This document shows positions 44,267 to 53,480 of a DNA stretch of 64,000 nucleotides, one piece after another (position 1 is the first letter of the stretch; each line of letters opens with the position of its first letter). The stretch covers positions 1,922,001 to 1,986,000 of the forward strand of contig CAWGXC010000003.1 of the NCBI GenBank assembly GCA_963826475.1. The letters run 5' to 3'. The notes under the pieces were generated by a model that saw nothing but the letters and a program-made list of their open reading frames with translations, had not been told where the DNA came from and made no database searches. The position numbers were made by a program, and so were the translations under genes. The stretch is from RHKX01 sp963826475 (lineage in GTDB: Bacteria; Actinomycetota; Thermoleophilia; Solirubrobacterales; 70-9).

Positions 44267-46456
44267 GTGAGCACCGAGGCACCCCATCGCGCGCTCGGGC
44301 TGACCGACCCCGAGTTCGACCTGATCTGCGCCGGGCTCGCCCGCGAGCCCAACGGCGTCGAGCTGGCGATGTTCTCGCTGCTCTGGTCGGAGCACTGCGC
44401 CTACAAGCACTCCAAGAAGCTGCTGCGCCGCCTGCCGACCGAGGGACCCCGGGTTGTCATGGGCCCGGGAGAGAACGCCGGCGCCGTCGATGTCGGCTCC
44501 GGATACTCGGTCGCCTTCAAGGTCGAGTCCCACAACCACCCGAGCGCGGTTGAGCCCTTCCAGGGCGCCGCCACCGGCGTCGGCGGGATCCTGCGCGACG
44601 TCTTCGCCCTCGGCGCCCGCCCGATCGCCATCCTCGATTCGTTGCGCTTCGGCGAGATGGACTCGGAGCGTTCCCGCTACCTGCTCGAGCACGCCGTCGC
44701 CGGGATCGGCCACTACGGCAACTCGATCGGGGTGCCGACGATCGGCGGCGAGATCGCCTTCGAGCCCGCCTACGAGCAGAATTGCCTGATCAACGCGATG
44801 TGCGTCGGGCTGGCGCCGACCGAGCGCCTCGTCCGCGCCGCGGCGGCGGGTGTCGGCAACTCGATCGTGTTGATGGGGGCAAGCACCGGGCGGGATGGGA
44901 TCGGCGGCGCCTCAGTGCTCGCCTCGGCGGAGCTCGAGGACAGCGAGGACAAACGCCCAACCGTCCAGATCGGCGATCCCTTCGAAGAGAAGAAGGTCAT
45001 GGAGTGCTGCCTCGAGCTGCTCGATCGGGACCTGCTCGTGTCCCTTCAGGACCTCGGCGCCGCAGGGCTGACCAGCTCCGCCAGCGAGATGGCGTCCGCC
45101 GGCGAGGTAGGGATCGACATCGACGTCGCCAGGGTGCCCAAGCGAAACCCCGACCTCGAGCCGTTCGAGGTGATGGTGTCCGAGTCCCAGGAGCGGATGC
45201 TGGCGGTCGTCGCACCCGGCGATGTCGAGGCCGTGCTCGAGACCTGCCGCCGCTGGGAGACCGGAGGGACGGTGATCGGCGAGGTGACCGCCGGCGACCG
45301 GATCAGGATCTTCGACGGTGGTGAGCAGGTCGGCGACATGCCGGTCAAGCTGCTGGTCGACGACTGCCCGCTCTACGACCTCGAGCCCGCGCAGCCCGAC
45401 GGCTGGATCTACGGCAATGAGGTCACCCTGGCCGGCGATGACGCTTCCGAGACCCTGCTCGCTCTGCTCGGCTCGCCGACGATCGCCTCGAAGCGCTGGA
45501 TCTTCGAGCAGTACGACTCGATCGTGCAGTCGCGGACGGTGCGGCGGCCGGAGCAGGCCGATGCCGCGGTGCTCGCGCTGGCCGAAACGGGCACCGCGAT
45601 CGCCGTATCGATCGACGGCAACGGCCGGCGCGTCGCCTGCGATCCGTACAGCGGCACCATCGAGGCGGTGCTCGAATGTGCGCAGAATCTCGCCTGCGTC
45701 GGCGCCGAGCCGCTCGGCCTGACGAACTGTCTGAACTTCGGCAACCCCGAGAAGCCGGCCGTCGCCTGGCAGCTGGACCGCTCGACGCAGGCCCTCGCCG
45801 ACGCCTGCAACGCGATCGGCGTGCCGGTCGTCGGCGGCAACGTCTCGCTCTACAACGAGACCGACCAGGGGCCCATCTACCCCACTCCCGTGGTCGGCAT
45901 GGTGGGCGAGCTGCCTTCCGCCGAGGACCTGCCGGGGCTGGCGCTGCACGAGGGCGACACGATCGCCCTCGCCGGCCCCTTCGCGCCGGCCCTCGCCGGC
46001 TCGGAGCTTGCGAAGCTCCGCGGGGAGCTCGGTCCGGGTCTGGGGCATTTCGAGCTCGCCTCCGTGACCGCCGCGATCGACGCGATGCGCGGGGCGGTCC
46101 GCGCCGGCGGCCTGCGGGTCGTCCACGACGTCAGCGACGGGGGGCTCTCCTGCGCGCTCGCCGAGTGCGCGATCGCGGGTGGCATCGGTCTGGAGGTCGA
46201 TCTCAGCGAGTTGATCGGGACGCGAGGCGGCGAGGTCGAGGACTGGCTCTTCGGCGAGGGACCCGGCGGCTTCGTCGTCGCCGGCGCCGACGCTGCGCTC
46301 GCTCCGCTCATCGCCGACGGGCTCGCGGCCCGGCTGGGAACGGCGGGCGGCGAGGTGATCTCGATCGAAGGCCCGGGCGCATCGCTCGACATCACGGTGG
46401 CCGCCGCGGCAGCCGCCTGGCGCTCGCTCGGCGATCGACTGGAGCCGGCGATCTGA
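44267..46456 (+). CDS. purL: FGAM synthase subunit PurL (small type)
   Basis: A 729-residue synthetase subunit that converts FGAR to FGAM using ammonia from PurQ. Features: ALGLTDPEFDLICAGLAREPN, SEHCAYKHSKKLLRRLPT, FKVESHNHPSAVEPFQGAATGVGGILRD, DLGAAGLTSSASEMAS, NCLNFGNPEKP and GGNVSLYNET. Two repeated AIRS-type halves are evident. The length (about 730) is the short form that needs PurS. Start is GTG 44267 or TTG 44252; the frame has no clear ribosome site. No terminator or partner gene adjacent. Confidence 0.95.
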   Translation: MSTEAPHRALGLTDPEFDLICAGLAREPNGVELAMFSLLWSEHCAYKHSKKLLRRLPTEGPRVVMGPGENAGAVDVGSGYSVAFKVESHNHPSAVEPFQGAATGVGGILRDVFALGARPIAILDSLRFGEMDSERSRYLLEHAVAGIGHYGNSIGVPTIGGEIAFEPAYEQNCLINAMCVGLAPTERLVRAAAAGVGNSIVLMGASTGRDGIGGASVLASAELEDSEDKRPTVQIGDPFEEKKVMECCLELLDRDLLVSLQDLGAAGLTSSASEMASAGEVGIDIDVARVPKRNPDLEPFEVMVSESQERMLAVVAPGDVEAVLETCRRWETGGTVIGEVTAGDRIRIFDGGEQVGDMPVKLLVDDCPLYDLEPAQPDGWIYGNEVTLAGDDASETLLALLGSPTIASKRWIFEQYDSIVQSRTVRRPEQADAAVLALAETGTAIAVSIDGNGRRVACDPYSGTIEAVLECAQNLACVGAEPLGLTNCLNFGNPEKPAVAWQLDRSTQALADACNAIGVPVVGGNVSLYNETDQGPIYPTPVVGMVGELPSAEDLPGLALHEGDTIALAGPFAPALAGSELAKLRGELGPGLGHFELASVTAAIDAMRGAVRAGGLRVVHDVSDGGLSCALAECAIAGGIGLEVDLSELIGTRGGEVEDWLFGEGPGGFVVAGADAALAPLIADGLAARLGTAGGEVISIEGPGASLDITVAAAAAAWRSLGDRLEPAI

Positions 46457-46470
46457 CCTCGGTCCCCTGC

Positions 46471-47004
46471 ATGCGCCTCGAGACCGAGCGCCTGCTCATG
46501 CGGCGCTGGGAGCCCCGGGACCTCGAGCCACTCGCGACGCTCAATGCCGATCCAGAGGTGATGGAGTACTTCCCCTCGACCCTCACATCGACCGAAACCG
46601 CGTTCCTTATCGAACGGATGGAGGGTGGCTTCGAGCGCGACGGATTCGGGCTCTGGGCGGTGCAGCCGAAGGGAGAGGATTCATGCGTCGGATTCGTCGG
46701 CTTGAACCCGGTCCCGGACGCGATGCCGTTCGCACCGGCCGTCGAGGTGGGCTGGCGTCTGGCGCGCTCGCACTGGGGCGGCGGCATCGCAACCGAGGCG
46801 GGCCAGGCGGCCTTGGATTTCGGATTCGGCGTCGCCGGGCTGGAGGAGGTCGTCTCGTTCGCCTTCGAGGGAAACGCCAGGTCGAGGGCGGTGATGGAGC
46901 GCTTGGGAATGACCAGGGATCCCGATGAGGACTTCGCGCATCCGCTGCTGCCGGCCGAGAGCCCGCTGCGCCCGCACGTGCTTTACCGCCGATCGCCCGG
47001 GTGA
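46471..47004 (+). CDS. GNAT-family N-acetyltransferase
   Basis: A 177-residue acetyltransferase of the RimJ/RimL type. LETERLLMRRWEPRDLEPLATLN is the usual N-terminus, EVGWRLARSHWGGGIATEAGQAALDFGF contains the acetyl-CoA loop (R-x-x-W/G-x-G/A pattern) and FEGNARSRAVMERLGM is the C-terminal helix motif. ATG at 46471 is 14 nt after purL. Substrate unknown; probably only positional association with purines. Confidence 0.9.
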   Translation: MRLETERLLMRRWEPRDLEPLATLNADPEVMEYFPSTLTSTETAFLIERMEGGFERDGFGLWAVQPKGEDSCVGFVGLNPVPDAMPFAPAVEVGWRLARSHWGGGIATEAGQAALDFGFGVAGLEEVVSFAFEGNARSRAVMERLGMTRDPDEDFAHPLLPAESPLRPHVLYRRSPG

Positions 47005-47112
47005 GTTTTCGGAGGCTCTGGTCGGAGTTGTCCTCACTGCTAGCCTGCCATTGCAGGTTTCCGTCCTGCTCCGTCCCTGATCCAAGGCGAACCGGAAGGC
47101 CACTTTCCTCCT

Positions 47113-48552
47113 TTGACCGAGCGGCTCCTCGACCGCGACGGCCCGCGAGACGAATGCGGCGTATTCGGCGTTTACGCGCCGGGTCGTGATCCTGCGCGCC
47201 TGACCTACTTCGGCCTCTTCGCCCTCCAGCACCGGGGCCAGGAATCGGCGGGCATCGCCAGCTGCGAGGGCGGGATGATCATGACCCTGCGCGACCTCGG
47301 GCTCGTCTCGCAGGTCTTCGACGAGGAGAAGCTGCAGGGCCTCGCCGGCAACATGGCGATCGGCCACGTCCGCTACTCGACCACCGGTGGTGGCGCCTGG
47401 GAGAACACGCAGCCCGTCTGGCGGGACGACGGTCGCGAGGTGGCGCTCGCGCACAACGGCAACCTGACCAACGCCGTCGAGCTCTTCGCCGAGCTGCGCG
47501 ATCGCGGGATCGAGTTCCGCGGGACGTCGGACTCCGAGATCATCGCCGCGCTCCTCTCCTCCTCTCCCGAGAAGCGGATCGAGGACGCGGTCGCCGCCAC
47601 GATGCCGCGCCTGGAGGGCGCCTACTCGACCGTCGTGATGACCAAGCAGGGAATCGTCGCCTTCCGCGACCCCAACGGCGTCCGGCCGCTCTCGCTCGGG
47701 CGCCTCGGCGACGACTACCTCGTGGCATCGGAGAGCTGCGCCTTCGACATCGTCGGGGCGAAGCTGCTGCGCGAGGTCAACCCGGGCGAGATGGTCTCGC
47801 TCAGCGAGCGTGGCCTCGAGGTCCGCCAGGCGGTACGGACGACCTCGAAGTCCCACTGCGTCTTCGAGCACATCTACTTCTCGCGACCCGACTCGCGCCT
47901 CGAGGGCCGCGTCCTCCAGCAGGTCCGCGGGCGGATGGGCGAGCTCCTCTGGCGCCAGTCACCGGTCGAGGCGGACCTCGTGATCTCCGTGCCCGACTCG
48001 GGCAACCCGGCCGCGGCCGGGTTCTCGCGCGCGTCCGGAATCCCCAAGGACGACGGGCTGATCAAGAACCGCTACGTGGCCAGGACGTTCATTCAACCCG
48101 GCCAGGAGCTGCGCAAGCATGGGCTGAAGATGAAGTTCAACCCGCTGCCCGAGATCATCGAGGGCCGGCGCGTGGTCGTGGTCGACGACTCCATCGTCCG
48201 CGGCAACACCACCAGGCAGATCATCGGCATGCTGCGTGACGCGGGCGCGCTGGAGGTCCATATGAGGATCTCCGCACCGCCGATCCGCTACCCCTGCCAC
48301 TACGGCGTCGACATGTCCTCGCGGGAGGAGATGGTCGCCCACGAGCGGACCATCGACGAGATCGCCGAGCACCTCGGCGCGGATTCCCTCGCCTACCTGT
48401 CGCTCGACGGCGTCTACGAGGCGATCGGGACGCCCGCCGAGGATCATTGCGACGCCTGCTTCACGGGCCGCTACCCGCTCGGTGAGGGCGACGGCGGCAA
48501 GTTCTCGCTCGAGCAGCTGGCCACGGTGCCGGCGGGCGCCACCCGGAGTTGA
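47113..48552 (+). CDS. purF: amidophosphoribosyltransferase
   Basis: A 479-residue enzyme for the first committed step, PRPP plus glutamine to phosphoribosylamine. An N-terminal propeptide ends RDE and Cys15 (CGVFGVYAPG) becomes the nucleophile after cleavage. QHRGQESAGIAS, GHVRYSTTGG and HNGNLTN belong to the glutaminase; VVVVDDSIVRGNT is the PRPP loop. Cys in RYPCHYG and DHCDACFTG fit the [4Fe-4S] type of Bacillus PurF. Starts at TTG with GGAAGG 13 nt upstream. A TAGCCT hexamer at 47041 is a possible -10, leaving a leader of about 60 nt. Head of purF-purN-purH. Confidence 0.96.
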   Translation: MTERLLDRDGPRDECGVFGVYAPGRDPARLTYFGLFALQHRGQESAGIASCEGGMIMTLRDLGLVSQVFDEEKLQGLAGNMAIGHVRYSTTGGGAWENTQPVWRDDGREVALAHNGNLTNAVELFAELRDRGIEFRGTSDSEIIAALLSSSPEKRIEDAVAATMPRLEGAYSTVVMTKQGIVAFRDPNGVRPLSLGRLGDDYLVASESCAFDIVGAKLLREVNPGEMVSLSERGLEVRQAVRTTSKSHCVFEHIYFSRPDSRLEGRVLQQVRGRMGELLWRQSPVEADLVISVPDSGNPAAAGFSRASGIPKDDGLIKNRYVARTFIQPGQELRKHGLKMKFNPLPEIIEGRRVVVVDDSIVRGNTTRQIIGMLRDAGALEVHMRISAPPIRYPCHYGVDMSSREEMVAHERTIDEIAEHLGADSLAYLSLDGVYEAIGTPAEDHCDACFTGRYPLGEGDGGKFSLEQLATVPAGATRS

Positions 48553-49172
48553 GCCTGCGCGTAGCGGTCCTGGCCTCGGGGACCGGCACCAACCTGCAGG
48601 CCATTCTCGACGGCGTCCACGGCAACGGCCGGGTCGAGGTCGTCGCCGTCGCATCGGACAAGCGGGCGGCGAAGGCGCTGGAACGTGCCGAAGCCGCCGG
48701 CGTGCCGACTGCCGTCTTCCCGCGTGACGACTACGCCGACCGGGAGGCGCGCGACCTCGCCCTCGCCGATTGGCTCGGGGAGTCCGACGTCGAGCTCGTC
48801 GTCCTCGCCGGCTACATGCAGCTGCTCAGCGGCGCGTTCATCCGCCGTTTCGCGAACCGGATCATCAACGTCCATCCGGCCCTGCTCCCGGCCTTTCCGG
48901 GGCTCGACGCGATCGGGCAGGCGATCGCGCACGGTGTTCGCACGACCGGGGTGACGGTCCACTTCGTCGACGAGGGGGTCGACACCGGTCCGATCCTGAT
49001 GCAGAGTCCCGTCGAGCTCACATACACTCGCCCGGTGGCGGAGGTGATCGATCGGATACATCGGGTGGAGCACGAGTTGCTTCCCCGCGCGATCCAGCTG
49101 ATCGCCACCGGAGCCGTGAGCTTCGACGATGAAAACCCGCGACTTGTGAGGATCGACGACGATGTCAGCTGA
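48549..49172 (+). CDS. purN: phosphoribosylglycinamide formyltransferase
   Basis: A 207-residue GART, transferring formyl from 10-formyl-THF to GAR. Motifs: VLASGTGTNLQAI (phosphate loop), VVLAGYMQLL, IINVHPALLPAFPGLDAI with the catalytic Asn-His pair, and TGVTVHFVDEGVDTGPI with the catalytic Asp. TTG start overlaps the purF stop (TTGA), and its end overlaps purH by 11 nt. purM, which often lies between purF and purN, is absent here. Confidence 0.95.
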   Translation: MSLRVAVLASGTGTNLQAILDGVHGNGRVEVVAVASDKRAAKALERAEAAGVPTAVFPRDDYADREARDLALADWLGESDVELVVLAGYMQLLSGAFIRRFANRIINVHPALLPAFPGLDAIGQAIAHGVRTTGVTVHFVDEGVDTGPILMQSPVELTYTRPVAEVIDRIHRVEHELLPRAIQLIATGAVSFDDENPRLVRIDDDVS

Positions 49173-50775
49173 TTCCGTGCCCGTTCCCGCGATGGACGCC
49201 GAGCCGCCCACGGTCCGCGTTCGGCGGGCGCTGATCTCCGTCTTCGACAAGGAGGGCATCGTCGAGTTCGCCCAGGGCCTCGCGCGGCTGGGCGTCGAGA
49301 TCGTCTCCACCGGAGGCACCGCAGCCGCGCTGACCGAGGCCGGTGTCCCGGTGCGCACCGTCGAGGACCTGACCGGAGCGCCGGAGATTCTCGGCGGTCG
49401 GGTCAAGACGCTGCATCCGAAGCTGCACGCCGGCCTGCTCGCCGTTCGCGAGGACCCCGAGCACGCAGCGACGTTGGAGCGCGAGGGGATCGAGACGATC
49501 GACATCGTCTGCACGAACCTCTACCCGTTCGAGCGGACCGCCGCGCGCAGGGACGTCACCGACGCCGAGGTGATCGAGAACATCGACATCGGCGGCCCGA
49601 CGATGATCCGCGCCGCCGCCAAGAACCACCGCTACGTCGGGGTCATCGTTCGCCCCGAGAGCTACGACGCCGTCCTCGCCGAGCTCGAGGAGAGCGAGGG
49701 TGAGCTCTCCACCGGCACGCGCCACTGGCTCGCCAACGAGGCCTTCGCCTACACAGCGCGCTACGACGCGGCGATCAGTGCCTGGTTCGGTGAGCGCTAC
49801 GAGGACTTTCCCACTCATCTGACGTTCTCGATGGAGAAGTTCCTCGATCTCTCCTACGGCGAGAACCCACATCAGCGGGCCGCCCTCTACACCGAGGTGG
49901 GCACCCGCTCACACGTGCTCAGCAAGGTCGCCAAGCAGCACGGTCGCTCGCTCTCCTTCAATAACGTCCTCGACCTCGACTCGGCGCGCGCGCTCCTCGA
50001 CGAGTTCGACGAGCCGGCCTGCGTGATCGTCAAGCACAACAACCCGTGCGGCGTGGCCGAAGCCGAGGACGTCCTGACCGCCTATGAGCGAGCGCGGGAC
50101 TGCGATCCGGTCTCCGCCTACGGTGGCGTGATCGTCTTCAATCGGCCGGTCGAGAAGGCGCTCGCCGAGCGTCTGCACGAGAACTTCGTCGAGGTCCTCT
50201 GCGCACCCTCCTACGACGACGATGCCCTCGACGTGCTGCGCCAGAAGGAGGCGATCCGGATCCTCGAGAACGCGGAGCAGCGCGAGAACGGAGCCCTGAT
50301 GGACTACAAGCGGGTCCGGGGCGGCGTGCTCGTCCAGGACCCCGACCGGGGCCGCGACGCTCGCGATTCGATGGAGGTCGCGACCTCCACCGCGCCGACC
50401 GACGAGCAATGGCGGGACATGATCTTCGCCTGGAAGGTGTGCCGCCACGTCCGCTCCAACGCGATCGTGCTCGCCAAGGGCAGCGCGACCATCGGGATCG
50501 GCGCCGGCCAGATGAGCCGGGTGGACTCCGTCCGCCTCGCCGTCGAGAAGGCCCACCTCGCCTTCGGCGATGACGCGACCGAGGCGCTCGCCGGCACGGT
50601 GCTCGCCTCCGACGCCTTCTTCCCCTTCGCCGACGGCCCGCAGGCGGGGATCGAAGCGGGCGCGACGGGAATCATTCAGCCGGGCGGCTCGAGGCGCGAC
50701 GGCGAGGTCGTCGAGGCCTGCGACGCGGCCGGCGTCTCGATGGTCTTCACCCGCCGTCGGCATTTCCGCCACTGA
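49162..50775 (+). CDS. purH: bifunctional AICAR formyltransferase / IMP cyclohydrolase
   Basis: A 537-residue two-domain enzyme for the last two steps to IMP. N-terminal cyclohydrolase (about 13-220): ALISVFDKEGIVEFAQGL, STGGTAAAL, VKTLHPKLHAGLL, NIDIGGPTMIRAAAKN. C-terminal formyltransferase: YGENPHQRAALY, VKHNNPCGVAEA and IGIGAGQMSRVDS with DAFFPFADG. Length and motifs complete. A short nonconserved leader of about 15 residues precedes the core. Last gene of the purF-N-H set; PhzF follows after 11 nt. Confidence 0.96.
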   Translation: MSADSVPVPAMDAEPPTVRVRRALISVFDKEGIVEFAQGLARLGVEIVSTGGTAAALTEAGVPVRTVEDLTGAPEILGGRVKTLHPKLHAGLLAVREDPEHAATLEREGIETIDIVCTNLYPFERTAARRDVTDAEVIENIDIGGPTMIRAAAKNHRYVGVIVRPESYDAVLAELEESEGELSTGTRHWLANEAFAYTARYDAAISAWFGERYEDFPTHLTFSMEKFLDLSYGENPHQRAALYTEVGTRSHVLSKVAKQHGRSLSFNNVLDLDSARALLDEFDEPACVIVKHNNPCGVAEAEDVLTAYERARDCDPVSAYGGVIVFNRPVEKALAERLHENFVEVLCAPSYDDDALDVLRQKEAIRILENAEQRENGALMDYKRVRGGVLVQDPDRGRDARDSMEVATSTAPTDEQWRDMIFAWKVCRHVRSNAIVLAKGSATIGIGAGQMSRVDSVRLAVEKAHLAFGDDATEALAGTVLASDAFFPFADGPQAGIEAGATGIIQPGGSRRDGEVVEACDAAGVSMVFTRRRHFRH

Positions 50776-50786
50776 AAACGGGTCCC

Positions 50787-51449
50787 GTGGCGCGACCGCC
50801 GCAGATCGAGGTCCGGGTTCCGCGAGTCTTCTGCGACCGCGATGGCGAGCACGGCAACGAGCTCGGGGTCGTCCTCGAGGGAAGGCTCGTCGGCGCGGAC
50901 GACCGCCAGGCGATGGCGACGCACCTCGGCTACTCGGAGACGGTCTACGTGGACGACGCTGCGGACGGGAGGATCGCGATCTACACGCCATCGGTCGAGC
51001 TCCCGTTCGCCGGCCACCCGACGGTCGGCACCGCCTGGTTGCTGGCGCAGGAGGGCCACTCGATCGACGCGCTTCGTCCACCCGCCGGCAAGGTCGCGGT
51101 CAGGCGCGACGGCGAGATGACCTGGGTCACGGCACGGCCCGAATGGTGCCCGGAGTGGGAGCTGCGCCAGTACGACGAGCCGGCCGAGATCGACGCCCTC
51201 TCCCCCATCCACGGCGGCTGGATCTACGCGTGGGCCTGGATCGACGAGGACGCTGGGCTGGTGCGTGCCCGCTGCTTCGTGGCCGAGACCGGTATCGACG
51301 AGGACGAGGCGACCGGCTCCGCCGCCCTCCCCCTCTGCGCCCAGGTGGGTCGTGCGATCGAAGTCCATCAGGGCCGCGGGTCGATCATCTGGGCGAGGCC
51401 GCTCGACGAGGGGTTCGTGGAGATCGGCGGCTTGGTGACCGAAGGCTGA
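50787..51449 (+). CDS. PhzF-family isomerase-like protein
   Basis: A 220-residue PhzF/DHHA-isomerase fold protein. VFCDRDGEHGNELGVVLEG is the N-terminal motif, HLGYSETVYVD contains the catalytic Glu (about residue 51), PFAGHPTVGTAWLL and EDEATGSAALPLCA are the conserved turn and active-site loop. It is shorter than most members (usually about 260-300), lacking part of each half. Begins at GTG, close behind purH, but a purine role is not suggested. Substrate unknown. Confidence 0.88.
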   Translation: MARPPQIEVRVPRVFCDRDGEHGNELGVVLEGRLVGADDRQAMATHLGYSETVYVDDAADGRIAIYTPSVELPFAGHPTVGTAWLLAQEGHSIDALRPPAGKVAVRRDGEMTWVTARPEWCPEWELRQYDEPAEIDALSPIHGGWIYAWAWIDEDAGLVRARCFVAETGIDEDEATGSAALPLCAQVGRAIEVHQGRGSIIWARPLDEGFVEIGGLVTEG

Positions 51450-51452
51450 GAG

Positions 51453-51526
51453 TGCCCCCGGTGAGACTCGAACTCACGACACCCGAATTAAAAGTCCGGT
51501 GCTCTAACCAGCTGAGCTACAGGGGC
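51453..51526 (-). tRNA. tRNA-Lys (anticodon UUU)
   Basis: Read on the minus strand: acceptor arms GCCCCTG and CGGGGGC with one G-U pair, D-arm TAGCTCAGCTGGTTAGAGCA, anticodon loop ACTTTTAAT with anticodon TTT, T-arm GTGAG-TTCGAGT-CTCAC, discriminator A. 74 nt, CCA not encoded. Confidence 0.95.
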
Positions 51527-51683
51527 CCGGGCAGCTTAGAGCGACGGCCCGAGTCCGTCTCGAAGATAAGGACACCAGGCGTACCCGTTGAACAGCTCGG
51601 TCAGCGGGGGAAGCGCTAGGTGTCGATGCCGACCACGTTGTTCCCGGTCAGTTCCTGAAACCGTTCAATCGGCTGGCGGTGAC

Positions 51684-53369
51684 CTAGGGCGTCGTGTTGA
51701 GCAGCGTCGTCACGCTGTTGGAGATGAAGTCGGCCGTGGCCATGTCGGTCTTACCGTCGCCGTTCAGGTCCGTAAGTGCGACCGCAGCCGGGCTGCCCCC
51801 TGCCGCGAAGGGGCTGCCGCCGGTCAGCGTGAAGCCACCCAGCCCGTCTCCATCGGTGACCGAGACGTCGTTGGAGTAGCGGTTCGGCGTTGCGAGATCG
51901 GGCTCCCCGTCACCGGTCAGATCGCCGATCGCAACCGAGTAGGGGGCGCTGCCGATGACGAACGGACCGCTGGGCGGCGCAAAGCTTCCCGTCCCGTCAC
52001 CGAACAGGAAGGTGAGTGAGCTCGAGGCGAAGGCGTGCGCGGTGACGATGTCGGCGTCAGAATCGCCGTTCAGATCGCCGATCGCGAGCGCGAATGGACG
52101 CCCCGAAACCCAGAACGGGCTGCCGCTGGACGCGACGAAGCCACCCGAGCCGTTGCCCAGCAGGACGCTGACGTTGTCGGAGTCGTCGTTCGCGGTCGCC
52201 AGGTCGAGGTCCAGATCGCCGTTCAGGTCAGCGATCGCGATCGAGCTCGGCCCGCCTCCCACCGCGAAGGGGCTGCCCGTTGCGGATACGGGTGTCCCCG
52301 ACTCTTTGCCCAGCAGGACGCTGACGCTGCCGGAGCTGGAGTTGGCGACCGCCAGGTCGTCGATTCCGTCGCCGTCGAGGTCGTCGATCGCAACCGAGCG
52401 TGGGTACTGCCCAACCTTGATCGGGCTGCCAGGGCCGGTCGTGAACGCTCCGGAGCCGTCGCCGAGCAGGACGCTGACGTCTCCGTACGGCGTGGCACCG
52501 ACGAGATTGGCCGTCGCAAGGTCGGTCTCGCCGTCGCCGTCCAGATCACCGATTGCGACCGAGGTCGGCCCATCCCCGACCGCCAGTGGGCTTCCGGGCG
52601 CCGCCGTGAAGCCACCCGAGCCGTCACCGAGCAGGACGCTGACGTCATCTGAGTAGTAGTTCGCCGTCGCGAGGTCGATGTCCCCGTCGCCGTTCAGGTC
52701 GCCGGCCGTGATCGCGATCGGACCGGTACCGGCCGCGTGCCGCGACGAGCTGAAGCTGAGCACTGGCGTTGCCACCGTCCACGTCCAGGGGGCTATTGCT
52801 GCCGAGCGGTTGCCTGCTCGATCGACCGCTCTGAGCCTGAAGCGATGGCCGCCGTCGGCGATGCCCGCGTAGTCTCTCGGGGCAGCGCAGTCCTCCATCG
52901 GCTCGTCGTCGATGCGGCACCTGAAGCGAACGCTTGGACCGGCATCGAACGCCGAGAAGGTGAACCGGGGAGACATGGATCCGGACGGGTCCGACGGTCC
53001 GGAGTCGATGGCGGCGACCGGTGCTGTTTGATCGACCGTCCAGGTCCGGGTCCTGATCACCGATCTGTTGCCGGCCTGGTCGACGGCAAATACAAAAAGC
53101 GTGTACCTGCCCTCGGTCTGGTCGGTGTAAGTCTTGGAAGAGCCGCAATTGGCGTAGGACGCCTCGGTCGCCAATCGGCAGCGGATTCGTGCATTGGGGT
53201 CGTTTGAGGAGAAGGTGAGCGTCGAGGTCGAAGACCTCGTGTAGGCGCGTGGCCCTGAGTCCTTCGAGATCGAGGGCCGCGCCGCCGCGCTGGGCGCGAT
53301 TGTGAGAGCAATGCTCACAATGACCCCGGCGGTCAATCCCCAACTGATACCACTCCGAGAATTCGGCAC
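51684..53369 (-). CDS. secreted FG-GAP/VCBS repeat protein
   Basis: A 561-residue exported protein. Residues 1-30 form a signal peptide (GLTAGVIVSIALTIAPSAAA). Residues 35-205 are two Ig-like domains, each with Cys and ending in AVDQAGNRS or AVDRAGNRS. Residues 210-561 hold seven FG-GAP/VCBS repeats with calcium-binding loops such as DLNGDGD, DLDGDGE and DLDGDGI, forming a propeller. GTG start follows AGGAG. Likely a surface adhesion or binding protein. Lies beside the tRNA-Lys gene; the 157 nt between them (51527-51683) show no gene. Confidence 0.9.
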   Translation of the reverse strand: MPNSRSGISWGLTAGVIVSIALTIAPSAAARPSISKDSGPRAYTRSSTSTLTFSSNDPNARIRCRLATEASYANCGSSKTYTDQTEGRYTLFVFAVDQAGNRSVIRTRTWTVDQTAPVAAIDSGPSDPSGSMSPRFTFSAFDAGPSVRFRCRIDDEPMEDCAAPRDYAGIADGGHRFRLRAVDRAGNRSAAIAPWTWTVATPVLSFSSSRHAAGTGPIAITAGDLNGDGDIDLATANYYSDDVSVLLGDGSGGFTAAPGSPLAVGDGPTSVAIGDLDGDGETDLATANLVGATPYGDVSVLLGDGSGAFTTGPGSPIKVGQYPRSVAIDDLDGDGIDDLAVANSSSGSVSVLLGKESGTPVSATGSPFAVGGGPSSIAIADLNGDLDLDLATANDDSDNVSVLLGNGSGGFVASSGSPFWVSGRPFALAIGDLNGDSDADIVTAHAFASSSLTFLFGDGTGSFAPPSGPFVIGSAPYSVAIGDLTGDGEPDLATPNRYSNDVSVTDGDGLGGFTLTGGSPFAAGGSPAAVALTDLNGDGKTDMATADFISNSVTTLLNTTP

Positions 53370-53480
53370 GATGGACTCCTGAAATCAGGTTACCCCATGA
53401 GCGAGGGTCGCGACAGGGCCCTCGATTTCAAGCTCCGCGATGACGTCGTCAAACCTCGCCGAGTCCCGGGAACGACCCGC

